Assembly (NCBI GenBank): GCA_964399625.1
Contig: CAYNSB010000029.1
Span: 1 to 52,756, forward strand
DNA length: 52,756 bases
From: CAYNSB01 sp964399625
GTDB lineage: Bacteria > Planctomycetota > Phycisphaerae > Phycisphaerales > UBA1924
Direction of reading: 5' to 3'
Shown: piece after piece, positions 35,629 to 44,243 of the stretch
Numbering within the stretch: the stretch's first letter is position 1
How the letters are laid out: each line of letters opens with the position of its first letter
The notes under the pieces: generated by a model
Database searches by the model: none
Told to the model about the DNA's origin: nothing
What the model saw: only the letters and a program-made list of their open reading frames with translations
Translations under genes and position numbers: made by a program

Positions 35629-35656
35629 ATTCTAGGGGTGTCCCGCGCGGCGGCAA
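35629..35656 (-). promoter_or_regulatory. Candidate promoter for tRNA-Gln
   Basis: Minus strand: -35 TTGCCG (35651-35656), 16-base spacer, -10 TAGAAT (35629-35634). Transcription would begin near 35622, about 29 bases before the mature tRNA. Confidence 0.5.
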
Positions 35657-35727
35657 GCGGCGCGGACGGGCTCCCCGCCGGTTGTTTCGGCGACTTTCGC
35701 GGGCGAGATGAGCCCCACTGGGCCCTG

Positions 35728-36372
35728 TCACGCCGTGCCATAGAGCCTGTCCCCCGCGTCGCCCAGCCCCGGCACGATGTACCCCTTCTCGTTCAAGCCG
35801 CGATCGATCGCGGCGGTGTAGATCGTCAGCTTCGGATCGAGCGTGGTGAGGCGAGTGATGCCCTCGGGCGAGGCGACGAGGCACATCATGCGCAGGTCCG
35901 CCGCCCCCGAATCGCGGAGCGTCTCGATCGCCGCGACGGCCGAGCCACCCGTGGCGAGCATGGGATCGACCAGCAGCACCGGACCCGCGTTCAGGTCCTT
36001 GGGCAGGCGCTTGAGGTACGCAATGGGCTCGAGCGAGTGCTCGTCGCGATAGATGCCCAGGTGCCCCACGCGCGCCTCGGGCATCATCTCCAGCACTCCC
36101 TCGGCCATGCCCAGCCCGGCCCGCAGGACGGGCACGACAGTGATCTTGCCCGCCAGTCGTCGCCCTCGCGTGCGTTCGATGGGCGTGTCCACGTCGACCT
36201 CGACGGAGGGCACGTGGCGCGTCGCCTCGAAGACCATCAGCCCGGCAATCTGGTAGAGCAGGGCGCGGAAGGGGCGATGGCTCGTGGTCTTGTCGCGCAG
36301 GTACGTGAGCTTGTGCTGGATGAGCGGGTGATCGAAGACAACGACGTTGGCGTAGGGCGAGGGAGCGGGCAT
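35728..36372 (-). CDS. upp: Uracil phosphoribosyltransferase
   Basis: Makes UMP from uracil and PRPP (pyrimidine salvage, cytoplasm). At 214 residues it has the family length. Motifs: DHPLIQHKLTYLRDKTTSHR at the N-terminus, VVPVLRAGLGMAEGVLEMMP, the PRPP-binding loop VLLVDPMLATGGSAVAAIE, and the uracil-binding end DRGLNEKGYIVPGLGDAGDR. It diverges from a yeast-type cytosine deaminase with only 30 bases between the start codons. A TACTCT hexamer six bases before the ATG suggests a leaderless transcript. The two genes together convert cytosine to UMP. Confidence 0.97.
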   Translation of the reverse strand: MPAPSPYANVVVFDHPLIQHKLTYLRDKTTSHRPFRALLYQIAGLMVFEATRHVPSVEVDVDTPIERTRGRRLAGKITVVPVLRAGLGMAEGVLEMMPEARVGHLGIYRDEHSLEPIAYLKRLPKDLNAGPVLLVDPMLATGGSAVAAIETLRDSGAADLRMMCLVASPEGITRLTTLDPKLTIYTAAIDRGLNEKGYIVPGLGDAGDRLYGTA

Positions 36373-36378
36373 GGCGGT

Positions 36379-36384
36379 AGAGTA
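36379..36384 (-). promoter_or_regulatory. Candidate -10 element of upp, leaderless geometry
   Basis: TACTCT on the minus strand, then ACCGCC, then the ATG at 36372. It lies inside the 30-base gap shared with the deaminase gene. Confidence 0.4.
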
Positions 36385-36402
36385 TCAGACCGGGAGATGA
36401 CC

Positions 36403-36888
36403 ATGCCGCCGAACCGTGACCAGCTCGATCGCCTCGCCCTGGACGCCGCGATCGCGCAGGCCGAGAAGTCCGCGCGGGAGGGGGGCATCCCCATCGGCGG
36501 GTGCCTCATGGACGAGCACGGCACGATCGTCGCGCTGGGGCACAACCTCCGCGTGCAGACGGGCGACCCCACGGCCCACGGCGAGACGGTGACGATGCGC
36601 CACGCGGGGCTGCGACGCGACTTCTCGAAGCTGACGATGGCGACGACGCTCTCGCCGTGCCCCATGTGCACGGGCACCGCGATCCTTTTCCGCATCAAGC
36701 GCGTGGTGATCGGCGAGAACGAGACGTTCCAAGGGCAGGAGGAATGGCTGCGCCAGGCGGGCATCGAGGTCGTCGTGCTCAACGATGCCCGCTGCAAGGA
36801 GCTGATGCGTCAGTTCATCGCCAAGCACCCGGACATCTGGAACGGGGACATCGGCGATCCCCCTGCGGCACGGGCGCGTCATTCCTGA
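36403..36888 (+). CDS. Cytosine deaminase, yeast FCY1 type
   Basis: A 161-residue zinc enzyme hydrolysing cytosine to uracil and ammonia. It resembles the small fungal enzyme, not bacterial CodA. Zinc ligands and proton shuttle are visible: H59-G-E61 (TAHGETVTMRHAG) and C86-P-M-C89 in TLSPCPMCTGTAILF. Then come VVIGENETFQGQEEWLRQAG and the C-terminal lid KELMRQFIAKHPDIWNGDIG, which strongly resembles FCY1. ATG 36403 is preferred to 36397 because GGGAG lies six bases before it. It is divergent with upp, which uses its product. A guanine- or tRNA-deaminase role is less likely because of the HGE (not HAE) motif and the lid. Confidence 0.85.
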   Translation: MPPNRDQLDRLALDAAIAQAEKSAREGGIPIGGCLMDEHGTIVALGHNLRVQTGDPTAHGETVTMRHAGLRRDFSKLTMATTLSPCPMCTGTAILFRIKRVVIGENETFQGQEEWLRQAGIEVVVLNDARCKELMRQFIAKHPDIWNGDIGDPPAARARHS

Positions 36889-36940
36889 CGGGTTTCCGAC
36901 GCACGCAGCGCCCGAGCGATCGGTACCCCCGCACGGCTCA

Positions 36941-36946
36941 TAGAAT
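36941..36946 (+). promoter_or_regulatory. Candidate -10 element of rlmN, leaderless geometry
   Basis: TAGAAT, six bases, then GTG at 36953. This is the best match to consensus among the leaderless-type -10 elements here. Confidence 0.5.
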
Positions 36947-36952
36947 GGTGCG

Positions 36953-38080
36953 GTGGGCGACGAGCTTCCGCATCCCCTGGGCCTGACCAGCGCGACGTTC
37001 GCGCGGTCGTACCCGCGCCTGCGGGGCGGCAGCGAGGCGGCGTACAAGGCACTCTTCCGCGATGGATGCCTCCGATTCGAGGGGGCCGCGCTCGAGGGCG
37101 AGGCGCGCGCGGCGGCTCGATCGAATCGCGCCCCTGGGCTGGAGGTCGCCATCCCGCCCGTCGTGCGCGAGCTGCGCTCGCAGAGCGATGAGGGCGAGGT
37201 GCTCAAGTTCGCGCTCCGCGTCGCGGGCAAGGACGCCGCTCGCCCGCTCGAGACGGAGTCCGTGCTCATCCCGATGATCGGGCGCACGCGCGAACTGGCC
37301 CACTCGCTGTGCGTCTCGTCCCAGGTCGGGTGCGCCATGGGGTGCACGTTCTGCGAGACCGCCCAGATGGGGCTGGTGCGATCGCTCGAGGCGTGGGAGA
37401 TCGTCGCCCAGTGGTGGAGCGCGGCGCACGTCTTCCGCTGCCGCCCGCGCAACCTCGTGTTCATGGGCATGGGCGAGCCGATGGACAACCTCCACGCGGT
37501 GCTGGGCGCGATCGAGGTGCTCACGGACCACCGCGGCGCGGCGATGTCGATGTCGAAGATCGTCATCTCGACCGTCGGTCGGATCGATGGAATCGCTCGC
37601 CTCGCCGATCGCGTGCGCCAGCCCGGATGGCACCGGCTGAACCTCGCCGTGTCCGTCAATGCGCCCAACGACGAGATCCGCACGCGCATCATGCCCATCA
37701 ATCGCGCCATGCCCATGCGCGAGCTCCGCGCGGCGCTCCTCGCCTGGCCCGCCTTTGGCGGGGCGAAGATCTGCGTCGAGTATGTGCTCATCCCGGGCGT
37801 GAACGATGGCGAAGCGCACGCGAAAGAGCTGGCCGCGTGGGCCCGCGGGCTGCCCGCGTGCGTGAACGTCATCCCGTACAACCCCCGGCGCGATTCGCCC
37901 TGGGAGGCCCCAAGCGAGGAGAGCGTCGCGCGATTCCTGGGCTGGCTGCTCGCGAACGACACTTACTGCAAGCGCCGCAGGACCAAGGGGCGCGACATGA
38001 TGGGCGCGTGCGGGCAGCTTGGAAATCCCGAGATCCGCAAGCGCCGATTCGTCTCGCTCGGGACTTCGCCCTCCGCGTGA
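36953..38080 (+). CDS. rlmN: Dual-specificity 23S rRNA/tRNA adenine-C2 methyltransferase
   Basis: A radical-SAM methyltransferase modifying A2503 of 23S rRNA and A37 of some tRNAs; 375 residues. The iron-sulfur motif is C127-AMG-C131-TF-C134 (VGCAMGCTFCETAQMG). The GEP motif is FMGMGEPMDNLHAVL, followed by ISTVGRIDGIARLADR and LAVSVNAPNDEIRTRIMPIN. The C-terminal RTKGRDMMGACGQL holds the second catalytic Cys. GTG 36953 matches the leaderless promoter just upstream. A Cfr-like identity is unlikely because the sequence is standard RlmN throughout. Confidence 0.94.
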   Translation: MGDELPHPLGLTSATFARSYPRLRGGSEAAYKALFRDGCLRFEGAALEGEARAAARSNRAPGLEVAIPPVVRELRSQSDEGEVLKFALRVAGKDAARPLETESVLIPMIGRTRELAHSLCVSSQVGCAMGCTFCETAQMGLVRSLEAWEIVAQWWSAAHVFRCRPRNLVFMGMGEPMDNLHAVLGAIEVLTDHRGAAMSMSKIVISTVGRIDGIARLADRVRQPGWHRLNLAVSVNAPNDEIRTRIMPINRAMPMRELRAALLAWPAFGGAKICVEYVLIPGVNDGEAHAKELAAWARGLPACVNVIPYNPRRDSPWEAPSEESVARFLGWLLANDTYCKRRRTKGRDMMGACGQLGNPEIRKRRFVSLGTSPSA

Positions 38081-38122
38081 CGCCCCACACGCGACGTCAC
38101 CCCGTGACGCTCGCCCGTTCCG

Positions 38123-38128
38123 TACCAT
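38123..38128 (+). promoter_or_regulatory. Candidate -10 element, near-leaderless geometry
   Basis: TACCAT ends nine bases before the ATG at 38138, giving a leader of about two bases. No ribosome binding site is visible. Confidence 0.35.
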
Positions 38129-38137
38129 CCAATCCAC

Positions 38138-40915
38138 ATGCGCGAGCCCAGCGACGACCGACGCGAGCCCGGGCTGCCCCCCCACCCCGATCGCGCCCTG
38201 CCCCGCCGACCACTCTGGCGCCGACGTTGGGGCGTGATGGTGTTCGCGCTGCTGCTGGTCGGCTCGTGGTCGTTTCAGTCTCTGGGGCGCTCCAAAGCCC
38301 CCGATTCTCCCGTGATCGGCACGAAGTCCGAGGGCAACGACACGCCCGTTCGCACGTTGGATGTGCCCGCGATGAACGACGCCGGCCCGATCGCCGGGCG
38401 CACCATGCGCCTGGCGTATCGCGAATGGGCGCCCGGCGCGGGGAAGATCGATCCCGACCGCCCCGCGGTGCTGCTCGTGCATGGCTCGCCCGGCGATGGG
38501 CACGCTTTCGAGACGACCGCGCGCCCCCTCGCCGCGATGGGCTACCGCGTGATCGCGCCGGACTTGCCCGGGTTCGGTCGCTCCGAGCGCGATCCACCGA
38601 GCATGTCCGTGCGGGCGCACGCGCACGCCTGTGTGGCGCTCCTGGACGCGCTGCACATCGATCGTGCGCACGTCGTGGGCTGGTCCCTGGGTGGTGGCGT
38701 CGTGGTGAACATGAGCGACCTCGCGCCCGAGCGCCTCGCGTCGCTCACGCTGCTGGCGGCGGTGAGCGAGCAGTCGGCGGAGTCCTCAGGCAGCTACACG
38801 TTCGAGCATGCGAAGTACGCGGCGGGTTGGGCGGGCGCGACACTGGCGCGCTACGGGCTGCCGCACTTCGGACTCCTCGCGGGGTTCGACGAGATCCGCG
38901 CGTCCATGCGCAACTTCTGGGACACGGACCTTCGCCCGATGCACGCCATGATGGAACGCCTCCGCGTGCCCACACTGATCCTGCACGGGAAGGACGATCC
39001 GCTCGTGCCGTTGTGGGCGGCCCGGCGATCGCACGAGTTGATCGGGCCCAGCACGCTCATCGTCACGCCCTACAGCCACTTCATGCCGTTCATGCAGGGC
39101 GAGGAAACGGGCCGGACGCTCGGCGCTTTCTTCTCGCGCCACGACGCGCCCGGGAGCGCGGGCGAGCGGCGTGAGGACATCCGCGCCGTGCAGGAACCCC
39201 CGATGCTGGGCGATTGGGGCGGGCGCATGTGGGAGTGGATCCGTGCGCTGCCCTGGTGGGTGGTGCTGGTCGCTGTGGTGCTCGTGGTGCGTGCGCGCCC
39301 CCGCGCGGGGGCTTCGCTCGTGTTCCTGATGGCGGCGCTGGGCGTGATCGACATCGGGTACGCGCCGATCGGCACGCTGACGGCGTGGATGTCGATCGCT
39401 GTGTGTTCGTACATCGGCGGGCGTGCGGATCGGGAGCGCGGCGCGGCGTCTACCGGGAGCGGCGTGCACGCGCGATCCGCTCGATTGTGGTCGATCGCAC
39501 TCGACGAACGCCCGGTGCGACATGCGCTGGGCTCGGCGTTCGTGGCCAGCGGAATCGATGCGCTGTGGCGTGCGACGGGGTTTGTCGGCGGCTTTCGCCC
39601 GCTGGTGTGGGCCTTGGGGTGCCTGTCGATGCTCGTGATGACGGTCGGGCTGCTGGCCGCGACCACCCTCGGTGTGCTCTGGGTCGTTGATCCGCTGGGG
39701 CATCGGTTCGAGTTCGTGGGGCTCGTGCTCGGGTCGATCGCACTCGCGTGGGCCACATGGACGCTCGCGTCGATGTGCACGCGCACGGGGCGACGCCTGC
39801 TGCGGATGGGGCTCGCACGTGTCACGCACAAGGAATACTGGCCCACGTGGGTGCTGTACGTGCTGCTGGCGCCGGTGTTCGTTCGGAATGGGCTTCGCCA
39901 CGGGCCGTCCGCGTTCACCGCGTGCAACCCAACCATTCTCGGGGGCGGGGGCATGATCGGCGAGAGCAAGATGGACCTGTTGCGTGCGCTCTCCGCCGCG
40001 AGCGATCGTGTGCTGCCGGCGGAACTGATCCCCCACGCCGGCTCGTCCGACGATCGTGCCGCGCGGGCGGTCCGGGCGATCCAAGCACGCCCCGACCTGG
40101 GCGGCTTTCCGATCATCCTCAAGCCCGATCGCGGGCTGCGCGGGCACGCGGTGCGACTGGCGCGCCAGGAGCAGGACGTGCGCGAGTACTTCGCGACGAT
40201 GCACGACGACGCCCTCGTACAGCGGTATCACCCGGGGCCGTGCGAGTGCGGCGTCCTTTGGGTGAAGAACGTGTCCGCCGTCGGCGGGCAGGGCAACGGC
40301 GCACCTGCGGGGTTCATCGCGACCATCACGCTCAAGGACTTCCCCGTGATCGAAGGGAACGGGCGTCGCACGCTCGAGGACCTCATCTGGCGGCACCCGC
40401 GATTCCATCGGCAGGCGCGCGTGTTTCTCCAGAGGTTCGCCGACGAGCGCGATCGTGTGCTCGCGTTGGGCGAGCGCGTGCGCCTTGCTCAGTCCGGCAA
40501 CCACTGCCAGGGCACGCTCTTTCGCGACGGGGCACACCTCATCACGCCCGAGCTGACGCGCGCGATCGATCGCGTGGCGCAGGCATTCCAAATGGTGCCG
40601 GGCTCGCGCCATGACGAGTGCGAGCTCGACATGGCCCGGTTCGACATCCGCTACGAGAGCGACGATGCGCTGATGAGCGGCGAGGGTTGGGCCATCGTCG
40701 AGGTCAACGGAACCTCCGGCGAGTCCACCAACATCTACGACCCGGATCGCTCGATCGTCTGGATGTGGCGGACGCTCGCCCAGCAGTGGCGCTGGCTGTA
40801 CGAGCTGGGCGGGCGACGACGGGCCCAGGGCGTGCCCACGCTCGGGCTCTGGACGCTCATCGTCCGCGCCCGCCGACACTTCCGCGGGGCGAGCGGCCCG
40901 AGCCTGGCGGACTGA
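38138..40915 (+). CDS. Three-part fusion: alpha/beta hydrolase, membrane domain, ATP-grasp ligase
   Basis: A 925-residue protein. An N-terminal membrane anchor (VMVFALLLVGSWSFQSL) leads to an alpha/beta hydrolase (about 85-335): oxyanion loop HGSPGDG, nucleophile elbow GWSLGG with Ser183, acid in HGKDDPLVP, His in TPYSHFMPF. Residues about 365-580 hold several transmembrane helices (WWVVLVAVVLVVRA; LVWALGCLSMLVMTVGLLAA). Then EYWPTWVLYVLLAPVF and ACNPTILGGGGMIGESKMDL introduce an ATP-grasp domain (about 600-890): GFPIILKPDRGLRGHAVRLA, LVQRYHPGPCECGVLWV, CELDMARFDIRYES and the metal-site WAIVEVNGTSGEST. Such ATP-grasp enzymes resemble D-Ala-D-Ala-ligase-type carboxylate-amine ligases. The fusion links a hydrolase outside or at the membrane to a cytoplasmic ligase; substrate unknown. 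Confidence 0.85.
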   Translation: MREPSDDRREPGLPPHPDRALPRRPLWRRRWGVMVFALLLVGSWSFQSLGRSKAPDSPVIGTKSEGNDTPVRTLDVPAMNDAGPIAGRTMRLAYREWAPGAGKIDPDRPAVLLVHGSPGDGHAFETTARPLAAMGYRVIAPDLPGFGRSERDPPSMSVRAHAHACVALLDALHIDRAHVVGWSLGGGVVVNMSDLAPERLASLTLLAAVSEQSAESSGSYTFEHAKYAAGWAGATLARYGLPHFGLLAGFDEIRASMRNFWDTDLRPMHAMMERLRVPTLILHGKDDPLVPLWAARRSHELIGPSTLIVTPYSHFMPFMQGEETGRTLGAFFSRHDAPGSAGERREDIRAVQEPPMLGDWGGRMWEWIRALPWWVVLVAVVLVVRARPRAGASLVFLMAALGVIDIGYAPIGTLTAWMSIAVCSYIGGRADRERGAASTGSGVHARSARLWSIALDERPVRHALGSAFVASGIDALWRATGFVGGFRPLVWALGCLSMLVMTVGLLAATTLGVLWVVDPLGHRFEFVGLVLGSIALAWATWTLASMCTRTGRRLLRMGLARVTHKEYWPTWVLYVLLAPVFVRNGLRHGPSAFTACNPTILGGGGMIGESKMDLLRALSAASDRVLPAELIPHAGSSDDRAARAVRAIQARPDLGGFPIILKPDRGLRGHAVRLARQEQDVREYFATMHDDALVQRYHPGPCECGVLWVKNVSAVGGQGNGAPAGFIATITLKDFPVIEGNGRRTLEDLIWRHPRFHRQARVFLQRFADERDRVLALGERVRLAQSGNHCQGTLFRDGAHLITPELTRAIDRVAQAFQMVPGSRHDECELDMARFDIRYESDDALMSGEGWAIVEVNGTSGESTNIYDPDRSIVWMWRTLAQQWRWLYELGGRRRAQGVPTLGLWTLIVRARRHFRGASGPSLAD

Positions 40916-41025
40916 ATCGACAGCTCATGCACGAACCCGTTCGGGATAAGACGGCGGGTGCTCGGGACTTCGTGAGAATCGCGCGCCGAACGAATCGCGT
41001 GCTCGACTCCGCATTCCGCCGCGCG

Positions 41026-41031
41026 GACAAT
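41026..41031 (+). promoter_or_regulatory. Candidate -10 element of dnaB, leaderless geometry
   Basis: GACAAT, six bases, then ATG at 41038. It is a weaker match than the others but has the same spacing. Confidence 0.3.
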
Positions 41032-41037
41032 GGGCCG

Positions 41038-42747
41038 ATGATCGAACCGCGACCCAAGGACGGGAAGCCCCGCCGAGAGACCAAGGGGGCCGAGAGCTTC
41101 GCTCGCCTGTACGAGCGCCCGCTGCCGTACTCCCTCGAGGCCGAGGCGGCGCTGCTGGGCGCGATGCTGCTCGATCCGCGCGTGGTGCCCGAGGTGCACG
41201 GGGTCGTGCGCGCCGCGGAGGACTTCTTCGAGGCCCGCCACGGCACGCTGTTCACCACGCTCGTCGAGGTGTACGACCGCGTGCCCGACGCGGACAGCGT
41301 GGACATCGTGCAGGTGCTGCGCGATCGGGGCGTGCTGGAGCAGGTGGGCGGGCCCGAGTACGTCATGGGGCTGGCCGAGGGCACGCCCAGCGCCGCGGGC
41401 GCCTCGCGCTACGCGAAGATCGTGGGCGACAAGGCACGCCTGCGCCGGCTGATCGAGGCGGCGGACCAGATCATCCACGACGCGCTCAACGCGGGGCAGT
41501 TCGGCGTGGACGCAACACGCGAGATCATCGACACGGCCGAGAGCCTCGTGTTCGAGATCGCGCAGGACGAGCAGAAGGCCGATCCGCAGGAGCTCGCGGC
41601 GATCCTGCAGGCGGAGCTGGCGCGGATCGAGGCCGCCGACGGCAAGGGAATCTCGGGCGTGCCCACGGGCTTCCACGATCTGGACAAGCTCCTCTCCGGG
41701 CTGCAGAAGGGTGAGATGCTGATCCTCGCGGCGCGCCCGTCGATGGGCAAGACGGCGCTGGCGCTGAACCTTGCCGAGCAGGTCGCGCGGGGCGGGCGCG
41801 GGCCCAACGAGGCGCCCAAGGGCGCGCCCGTGCCCGTGGGCGTGTTCAGCCTGGAAATGAGCAAGGGCTCGCTCGTGCAGCGCTTGCTCTCGGCGTTCTC
41901 GCAGGTGGACTCGCAGAGCATCCGCACGGGGCACCTCTCGCCCTCGGAGCGCGCGACGCTCCGCACGTGCGCCGAGGGGCTCTCCGAGACGCCCCTGTTC
42001 ATCGACGACACGCCGGGCCTCTCCGTGCTGCAGCTGCGCTCGCGGGCGCGCCGGATGGTCGCCCAGCACAACATCGGGTGCATCATCGTGGACTACCTGC
42101 AGCTGCTCTCGGCGCCGGGCTCGGCCCGCGAGAGCCGCCAGGTCGAGGTGTCGGCGATCTCGCGCGGGATCAAGGCCCTGGCGCGCGAGCTCGAGGTGCC
42201 CATCGTGTGCCTGAGCCAGCTCAATCGCGCCAGCGAGCAGCGCGAGGGCAATCGCCCGCGCATGAGCGACCTGCGCGAGTCGGGCTCGATCGAGCAGGAC
42301 GCGGACGTCGTGCTGCTGCTGCACCGCGAGGATTACTACCACCGGGGCGAGCCCGCGTGGGACCCCAACCACGTGGACTTCAACGAGGAGAACCGCGAGA
42401 AGCTCAACCTCGCGGAGCTCATCGTCGCCAAGCAGCGAAACGGGCCTACCGGCACCGTGCAGCTCACCTGGGACTCGCGCACGACCCGGTTCCGAAACCA
42501 CTCCAGCTGGGGCGGGAGCGAGGGCGGCGGGTACGCCGGTTCGTTCGCCGCGGGCGGCATCGATGCGGGCTCGCCCGGGGGCAACCCGTTCGATCTCGAC
42601 CTCAAGCCCGGTGCCCCACCCGCCCGTCCGGCGAATCCCGGCCCTTCGCGCGGGTTCCCCGCCGGCCCGCGCACCGGGCCCATCGACGGGCATCGCGATG
42701 GCGGCGGGCCCGAGCACGACGAGGACGACACGGGCGCGCCGTTCTAG
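41038..42747 (+). CDS. dnaB: Replicative DNA helicase
   Basis: A 569-residue hexameric helicase of the replication fork. N-terminal domain: LPYSLEAEAALLGAMLLDPR and EDFFEARHGTLFTTLVEVYD. The RecA-like domain has Walker A R233-PSMGKT239, then VGVFSLEMSKGSLVQRLLS, Walker B CIIVDYLQLLSAPG, CLSQLNRASEQREGNRPRMS and DLRESGSIEQDADVVLLLHR. A Gly/Pro-rich acidic tail (last 80 residues) is longer than usual. ATG 41038 gives the standard N-terminus; the longer open frame upstream overlaps the fusion gene. It is convergent with the phospholipase D-type gene with three bases between stops. Confidence 0.97.
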   Translation: MIEPRPKDGKPRRETKGAESFARLYERPLPYSLEAEAALLGAMLLDPRVVPEVHGVVRAAEDFFEARHGTLFTTLVEVYDRVPDADSVDIVQVLRDRGVLEQVGGPEYVMGLAEGTPSAAGASRYAKIVGDKARLRRLIEAADQIIHDALNAGQFGVDATREIIDTAESLVFEIAQDEQKADPQELAAILQAELARIEAADGKGISGVPTGFHDLDKLLSGLQKGEMLILAARPSMGKTALALNLAEQVARGGRGPNEAPKGAPVPVGVFSLEMSKGSLVQRLLSAFSQVDSQSIRTGHLSPSERATLRTCAEGLSETPLFIDDTPGLSVLQLRSRARRMVAQHNIGCIIVDYLQLLSAPGSARESRQVEVSAISRGIKALARELEVPIVCLSQLNRASEQREGNRPRMSDLRESGSIEQDADVVLLLHREDYYHRGEPAWDPNHVDFNEENREKLNLAELIVAKQRNGPTGTVQLTWDSRTTRFRNHSSWGGSEGGGYAGSFAAGGIDAGSPGGNPFDLDLKPGAPPARPANPGPSRGFPAGPRTGPIDGHRDGGGPEHDEDDTGAPF

Positions 42748-42750
42748 TCG

Positions 42751-44214
42751 TTACAGCAGCGGGCCCATCAGGCGCGCCGTGTTCTCCGCGAAGCGTCGCC
42801 AGAGCGGCCTCGCCCCCCACTGCTCGGCGTGGATCTCGTCGCTCTCGTCCATGTACTGCACCTGCAGCATCCGCAGCATGCTCGCCTGGTCCGTGTCGTA
42901 GATGAACAGGCTCACCTCGTAGTTCAGGCGGAACGAGCGCTCGTCGAGGTTGTGCGATCCGATCATCGCCACGTCCGAATCGATGGTGATCGTCTTGGAG
43001 TGCAGCAGCCCGTGGCGGTGCAGGAGGATGCGCACGCCCGCCCGCAGCAACTCCTCGAAGTGCGCACGCGAGGCCGCGCCCACGACGAGCTGGTCGAGCT
43101 TCTTGGGCATGATGAGCGCCACCGCGACGCCGCGCATCGCAGCCGCGATCAGCGCCTGCTTGGTCGCCTCGTCGGGGACGAAGTAGGGCGTGGAGATGAT
43201 GAGCTCGTCGCGCGCGGCAAAGAGCGCGGTGATGATCGCGTCGCGCATCGTCGCGGGCCCGGAGTCGGGGCCCGTGGGCACCACTTGGATCGCGCACCCT
43301 TCCTCGATCGCGGGAACGATCTTGAGCAGCCCCTCGATCATGGCGCGGTCCTCGTCCTCGTTCTCCACGAGCCAGTCGCGTAGGAAGACGGCGTCGAGCG
43401 CCTGGGCCGCGGGCCCGCGCACGCGGGCCATCGAGTCGATCCACGGGCCGGCGCGACGCACCGGCTTGTACCCGAACGTCGAGTCGGTGATGTTCGCTGA
43501 CCCGCTCCAGGCGATCGCCCCGTCGATCACCGCGATCTTGCGGTGGTTCCGCAGGTCCAGGCGCGCAAAGAGGGCCCGGAACGGGTTGACGGGCAGCGCC
43601 ACGGCGACCTTCGCGCCCGCGGCGCGCAGGCGATCATCGAGCCCAACCCGAAGGAACTTCTTGCTCCCCGTCGCGTCCACGATCACGCGACAAACCACGC
43701 CCCGGCGCGCGGCCCGCTCCACGGCCCGCGCCACGTCCTCGCCCGCGCTCCGCTCCATCCAGATGTAGAACAGCAGGTGCACCCGCTCCGTCGCCGCGTC
43801 GATGTCGCGGATGAGACCCTCGATGAAGCGCTCCGAGCCCGCGACGAACTCGACGGCGTTCCCGCGGAGGGTCGGGATGTCCCCCACTTGCGTGAGCACG
43901 TCGGCCATGTGCTTGTAGGGCGCGACCTCGTGCGTCCACTCCTGCGACAGAGCCTTCAGAAAGACCTGGGCACGCTGCGTGAACTCCCGCGTGAGCAGGA
44001 GGTACCGCGCCCGGCGTCGCGTGCCCAGGCGGTTCTCGCCGATGAGCGCGTAGACCAGCAGGGGCGCGATCGGCACGGGCAGCAGGAGCACGAGCAGCCA
44101 CGCGAGCGAGTTGGGCACGGCCCGCTTGCTCATGACGACGCGCGTCGCGACCAGCACGCGCAGCCCCGCCTCGATGAAGAACGACGTCGAGAACGGCGCA
44201 AAGAGCCCGAGCAT
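42751..44214 (-). CDS. cls: Cardiolipin synthase (phospholipase D superfamily)
   Basis: A 487-residue inner-membrane enzyme condensing phosphatidylglycerol molecules into cardiolipin. Two N-terminal hydrophobic stretches (FFIEAGLRVLVATRVVM; LAWLLVLLLPVPIAPLLVYA) are followed by two HKD motifs: RNHRKIAVIDGAIAWSGSAN and LLHSKTITIDSDVAMIGSHN, plus HLLFYIWMERSAG. ATG 44214 is chosen because an earlier GTG at 44259 would overlap the mntR stop; that start adds 15 residues. It follows mntR on the same strand, 29 bases away. Other PLD-type phosphatidyltransferases are possible but the layout is that of bacterial Cls. Confidence 0.92.
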   Translation of the reverse strand: MLGLFAPFSTSFFIEAGLRVLVATRVVMSKRAVPNSLAWLLVLLLPVPIAPLLVYALIGENRLGTRRRARYLLLTREFTQRAQVFLKALSQEWTHEVAPYKHMADVLTQVGDIPTLRGNAVEFVAGSERFIEGLIRDIDAATERVHLLFYIWMERSAGEDVARAVERAARRGVVCRVIVDATGSKKFLRVGLDDRLRAAGAKVAVALPVNPFRALFARLDLRNHRKIAVIDGAIAWSGSANITDSTFGYKPVRRAGPWIDSMARVRGPAAQALDAVFLRDWLVENEDEDRAMIEGLLKIVPAIEEGCAIQVVPTGPDSGPATMRDAIITALFAARDELIISTPYFVPDEATKQALIAAAMRGVAVALIMPKKLDQLVVGAASRAHFEELLRAGVRILLHRHGLLHSKTITIDSDVAMIGSHNLDERSFRLNYEVSLFIYDTDQASMLRMLQVQYMDESDEIHAEQWGARPLWRRFAENTARLMGPLL

Positions 44215-44243
44215 GCGCGGGAACGGTAGCCGGGGTGCGAGCG

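Noticed and set aside
40618..41037. An upstream extension of dnaB
   Set aside because: Overlaps the fusion gene; DnaB N-terminal homology begins after ATG 41038.
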